Notes under the pieces: model-generated
Database searches by the model: none
Told to the model about the DNA's origin: nothing
What the model saw: the letters and a program-made list of their open reading frames with translations, nothing else
Part shown: positions 60,269-64,000 of the stretch, piece by piece
How the letters are laid out: each line of letters begins with the position of its first letter
Numbering within the stretch: the stretch's first letter is position 1
Program-made: the position numbers and the translations under genes
From: Pomphorhynchus laevis
Lineage: Eukaryota; Acanthocephala; Palaeacanthocephala; Echinorhynchida; Pomphorhynchidae
Direction of reading: 5' to 3'
Assembly: GCA_012934845.2 (NCBI GenBank)
Contig: WNNJ02000425.1
Coordinates: forward strand, 24,580 to 88,579
Length of the DNA: 64,000 nt

Positions 60269-61495
60269 TACATATATATACTAAATGGTCTTGCTTGATA
60301 GACTGGACTTCGAATCACGACTTTCAGTCACCATGTCACTTCTAAACGACAACTTCAGCATCGAAATGATGAGTACCCGGCAACACTCATCAGTAGAATG
60401 AGGTACACACTGGTCGTTTCGGCTGCCTGTGTGACATTGCGAATAAAGGCGTTTCCAACACTTTGCGTAATTGTATAAGGCTTACGCTCTTAACCAGATC
60501 GAATTGCTGTGCGGACCATCCTTAAACACTAGGCAGAGGTTGTTGCTGAATTGTCGCTGCACTCGTTGGATCCTAAATGGATGCGGCAGGTATAATAGTA
60601 GTGCACGAATGTGCTGAGTAAACAACGGTCCAGGATTTCTTACGAAATACGGCATTTATACTAAATGGTGTTGCTTGATAGACTGGACTTCGATTCACGA
60701 CTTTCAGTCACCATGTCACTTCTAGACGACCACTTCAGCATCGAAATGATGAGTACCCGGCAACACTCATCAGTAGAATGAGGTACACACTGGTCGTTTC
60801 GGTTGACTGTGTGACATTGTGAATAAAGGCGTTTCCGACACTTTGCTTAATTGTCTGAGGCTTTCGCTCTTAACCAGATCGAATTGCTGTGCGGACCATC
60901 CTTAAACACTAGGCAGAGGTTGTTGCTGAATTGTCGCTGCACTCGTTGGATCCTAAATGGATACGGCAGGTATAATAGTAATGCACGAATGTGCTGAGTA
61001 GACAACGGTCCAGGATTTCTTACGAAATACGGCATTTATACTAAATGGTGTTGCTTGATGGACTGGACTTCGATTCACGACTTTCAGTCACCATGTCACT
61101 TCTAGACGACCACTTCAGCATCGAAATGATGAGTACCGGCAACACTCATCAGTAGAATGAGGTACACACTGGTCGTTTCGGTTGCCTGTGTGACATTGTG
61201 AATAAAGGCGTTTCCGACACTTTGCTTAATTGTCTGAGGCTTTCGCTCTTAACCAGATCGAATTGCTGTGCGGACCATCCTTAAACAATAGGCAGAGGTT
61301 GTTGCTGAATTGTCGCTGCACTCGTTGGATCCTAAATGGATGCGGCAGGTATAATAGTAATGCACGAATGTGCTGAGTAGACAACGGTCCAGGATTTCTT
61401 ACGAAATACGGCATTTATACAAATGGTGTTGCTTGATAGACTGGACTTCGATTCACGACTTTCAGTCACCATGTCACTTCTAGACGACCACTTTC
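60269..61495. repeat. Tandem repeat R-A, about 3.2 units
   Basis: GCTTGATAGACTGGACTTCG marks unit starts at 60293, 60673, 61053 and 61431 (steps 380, 380, 378). Units are near-identical; the first is the most diverged. On the minus strand each holds GGCAAC-C-GAAACG, about 21 bases, CTGATGA, GT, GTTGCC. Thus the GAAAC and CUGAUGA boxes are enclosed by a 6-bp stem, in permuted order. Competing pairing exists: TGATGAGT/ACTCATCA. A 62-codon frame recurs in several units only because the DNA repeats. Confidence 0.95.
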
Positions 61496-62148
61496 AGCCA
61501 TCGTCAGTAAGATGAACTATCACACGCCGTTTCAGCTGCCTCTGTGACATTGTGAAAATGCATTTCCGACATCTAGCTTAAGTGGATCGATTCTTTCTAT
61601 GTAATAAGAGTTTCGTTTAAATTGGTTTTGCTCGAGATTGCGATTAGCAATTCTTTCCAAATGTTTGTATAAGTGTTTGAATCGAGCATATTCTTTAGCC
61701 TGCAAACTTTCGTCACTCCTAGACGGTCATATAATAGCCGGCAGCCATCGTCAGTAAGATGAACTATCACACGCCGTTTCGGCTGCCTCTGTGACATTGT
61801 GAAAATGCATTTCCGACCGATTCAAATGACCTCTTATCAAAACCCATTCAAATGAAACTCTTATTACATAGAAAGAATCGATCCACTCAATCTCGGTTTC
61901 TTACAGTCAAGCATCCGAAAGTTTGATCTTCTGGTTGTTAATGATGGTCTGTATTGCAAATTGTAGGATTTAAGAGCTCACGCCACCTACAATTTAAGCT
62001 AGATGTCGGAAATGCATTTTCACAATGTCACAGAGGCAGCCGAAACGGCGTGTGATAGTTCATCTTACTGACGATGGATGCTGGCTATCACATGACCGTC
62101 TAGGAGTGACGAAAGTTTGCAGGCTAAAGAATATGCTCGATTCAAACA

Positions 62149-62150
<2 letters not shown>
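61496..62150. repeat. R-C repeat in a large palindrome
   Basis: 61671-61817 and 62005-62151 are near-perfect inverted arms of about 147 bp with a 187-bp spacer. A further R-C piece at 61496-61613 pairs in part with 61854-61888 in the spacer. R-C has its own core region: on the minus strand (plus for the right arm, 62036-62083) GCAGCC-GAAACGG, then CTGACGA and GGATGC. R-C and R-A share little outside this core and TGACATTGTGAA. The R-A to R-C switch at 61495 falls near the core itself. Confidence 0.9.

Positions 62151-62214
<64 letters not shown>
62151..62214. repeat. (TA)n microsatellite
   Basis: 64 bp of TA lying between R-C and the resumed R-A array. It is entered on the R-A side at ATAATAGTAATGCACG, a natural TATAATAGTA site inside the unit. 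Confidence 0.99.
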
Positions 62215-62217
<3 letters not shown>

Positions 62218-64000
62218 GTAATGCACGAATGTGCTGAGTAGACAACGGTCCAGGATTTCTTACGAAATACGGCGTTTTTACTAAATCGTGTGTTGCTTGA
62301 TAGACTGGACTTCGATTCACGACTTTCAGTCACCATGTCACTTCTAGACGACCACTTCAGCATCGAAATGATCAGTACCCGGCAACACTCATCAGTAGAA
62401 TGAGGTACACACTGGTCGTTTCGGTTGCCTGTGTGACATTGTGAATAAAGGCGTTTCCGACACTTTGCTTAATTGTCTGAGGCTTTCGCTCTTAACCAGA
62501 TCGAATTGCTGTGCGGACCATCCTTAAACACTAGGCAGAGGTTGTTGCTGAATTGTCGCTGCACTCGTTGGATCCTAAATGGATACGGCAGGTATAATAG
62601 TAATGCACGAATGTGCTGAGTAGACAACGGTCCAGGATTCCTTACGAAATACGGCGTTTTTACTAAATCGTGTGTTGCTTGATAGACTGGACTTCGATTC
62701 ACGACTTTCAGTCACCATGTCACTTCTAGATGACCACTTCAGCATCGAAATGATGAGTACCCGGCAACACTCATCAGTAGAATGAGGTACACACTGGTCG
62801 TTTCGGTTGCCTGTGTGACATTGTGAATAAAGGCGTTTCCGACACTTTGCTTAATTGTCTGAGGCTTTCGCTCTTAACCAGATCGAATTGCTGTGCGGAC
62901 CATCCTTAAACACTAGGCAGAGGTTGTTGCTGAATTGTCGCTGCACTCGTTGGATCCTAAATGGATACGGCAGGTATAATAGTAATGCACGAATGTGCTG
63001 AGTAGACAACGGTCCAGGATTCCTTACGAAATACGGCGTTTTTACTAAATCGTGTTGCTTGATAGACTGGACTTCGATTCACGACTTTCAGTCACCATGT
63101 CACTTCTAGTAGACCACTTCAGCATCGAAATGATGAGTACCCGGCAACACTAATCAGTAGAATGAGGTACACACTGGTCGTTTCGGTTGCCTGTGTGACA
63201 TTGTGAATAAAGGCGTTTCCGACACTTTGCTTAATTGTCTGAGGCTTTCGCTCTTAACCAGATCGAATTGCTGTGCGGACCATCTTAAACACTAGGCAGA
63301 GGTTGTTGCTGAATTGTCGCTGCACTCGTTGGATCCTAAATGGATACGGCAGGTATAATAGTAATGCACGAATGTGCTGAGTAGACAACGGTCCAGGATT
63401 TCTTACGAAATACGGCATTTATACTAAATGGTGTTGCTTGATGGACTGGACTTCGATTCACGACTTTCAGTCACCATGTCACTTCTAGACGACCACTTCA
63501 GCATCGAAATGATGAGTACCGGCAACACTCATCAGTAGAATGAGGTACACACTGGTCGTTTCGGTTGCCTGTGTGACATTGTGAATAAAGGCGTTTCCGA
63601 CACTTTGCTTAATTGTCTGAGGCTTTCGCTCTTAACCAGATCGAATTGCTGTGCGGACCATCCTTAAACACTAGGCAGAGGTTGTTGCTGAATTGTCGCT
63701 GCACTCGTTGGATCCTAAATGGATACGGCAGGTATAATAGTAATGCACGAATGTGCTAAGTAGACAACGGTCCAGGATTCCTTGCGAAATACGGCGTTTT
63801 TACTAAATCGTGTGTTGCTTGATAGACTGGACTTCGATTCACGACTTTCAGTCACCATGTCACTTCTAGACGACCACTTCAGCATCGAAATGATGAGTAC
63901 CCGGCAACACTCATCAGTAGAATGAGGTACACACTGGTCGTTTCGGTTGCCTGTGTGACATTGTGAATAAAGGCGTTTCCGACACTTTGCTTAATTGTCT
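62215..64000. repeat. Tandem repeat R-A, about 4.7 units, continuing beyond the window
   Basis: Unit starts at 62295, 62677, 63057, 63436 and 63817 (steps 382, 380, 379, 381). Two subtypes alternate: one with GGCATTTATACTAAATGG, one with GGCGTTTTTACTAAATCG; the former also marks the 60.3-kb block. This suggests local homogenisation by unequal exchange. The array reaches base 64000. Confidence 0.95.

Noticed and set aside
60847-62702. A 62-codon frame (starting PYFVRNPGPLSTQH) conserved in several R-A units on the minus strand
   Set aside because: Conservation follows from near-identical DNA repeats. Third positions are no freer than others, other units break the frame, and no domain is recognisable.
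60269-64000. Regularly spaced repeats as a CRISPR array
   Set aside because: Units are contiguous 380-bp tandem copies with no short repeat/spacer pattern, and the DNA is eukaryotic.

Overview
The window is invertebrate-type eukaryotic DNA. It is very AT-rich, gene-poor and built almost entirely of retroelement remains, satellite-like tandem repeats and simple (TA)n tracts. No bacterial features (operons, ribosome binding sites) are present. The element families seen (Penelope-like elements of two architectures, an RTE LINE, L2/CR1- and I/Jockey-type LINEs, and two reverse-transcriptase families with restriction-like endonuclease tails) point to a metazoan invertebrate. The RTE C-terminal sequence reminds me of copies in nematodes, but the species cannot be fixed from sequence alone.

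Only one convincing intact host-type gene is visible: a single-exon ubiquitin-conjugating enzyme of the UBE2D/Ubc4-5 class at 10944-11393 (+). A 74-bp piece of a second copy lies at 13087-13160.

Layout. 1-3 kb: nothing recognised. 3-5.6 kb: decayed L2/CR1-type LINE (-). 5.8-9.8 kb: a 3' fragment of family F2, then a decayed LINE with gag zinc knuckles (+). 9.8-15.2 kb: Penelope-like (PLE) tails and coding pieces around the E2 gene. 15-23 kb: foldback repeats, a hAT-type MITE, a PLE fragment and an F2 fragment. 22.8-27.4 kb: PLE GIY-YIG domain, the F1 element with a PLE tail inserted in it, and more PLE pieces. 27.4-33.9 kb: AT-rich with solo PLE tails. 34-37.5 kb: tandem repeats R-A and R-B, palindromic element R-D with target-site duplication, and a fresh RTE insertion with target-site duplication. 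37.9-52 kb: dense F2, RTE, F1 and PLE remains. 52-60 kb: sparse, with solo tails, a nested R-D copy and a 60-bp-arm hairpin. 60.3-64 kb: R-A array (period about 380 bp), interrupted by a large palindrome (R-C) and (TA)n; it runs off the window end.

The unifying observation is a short structure resembling a hammerhead-ribozyme core (CUGANGA and GAAAC around a stem). It appears, in direct or permuted order, in nearly every repeat family here: R-A, R-B, R-C, R-D, the PLE 3' tails and several foldback elements. PLEs and metazoan retrozymes are known to carry hammerhead motifs, so this block may be a home of autonomous PLEs and the small RNAs that travel with them. Complete ribozyme folds could not be demonstrated by eye.

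Family names F1, F2 and R-A to R-G are labels used only in this annotation.
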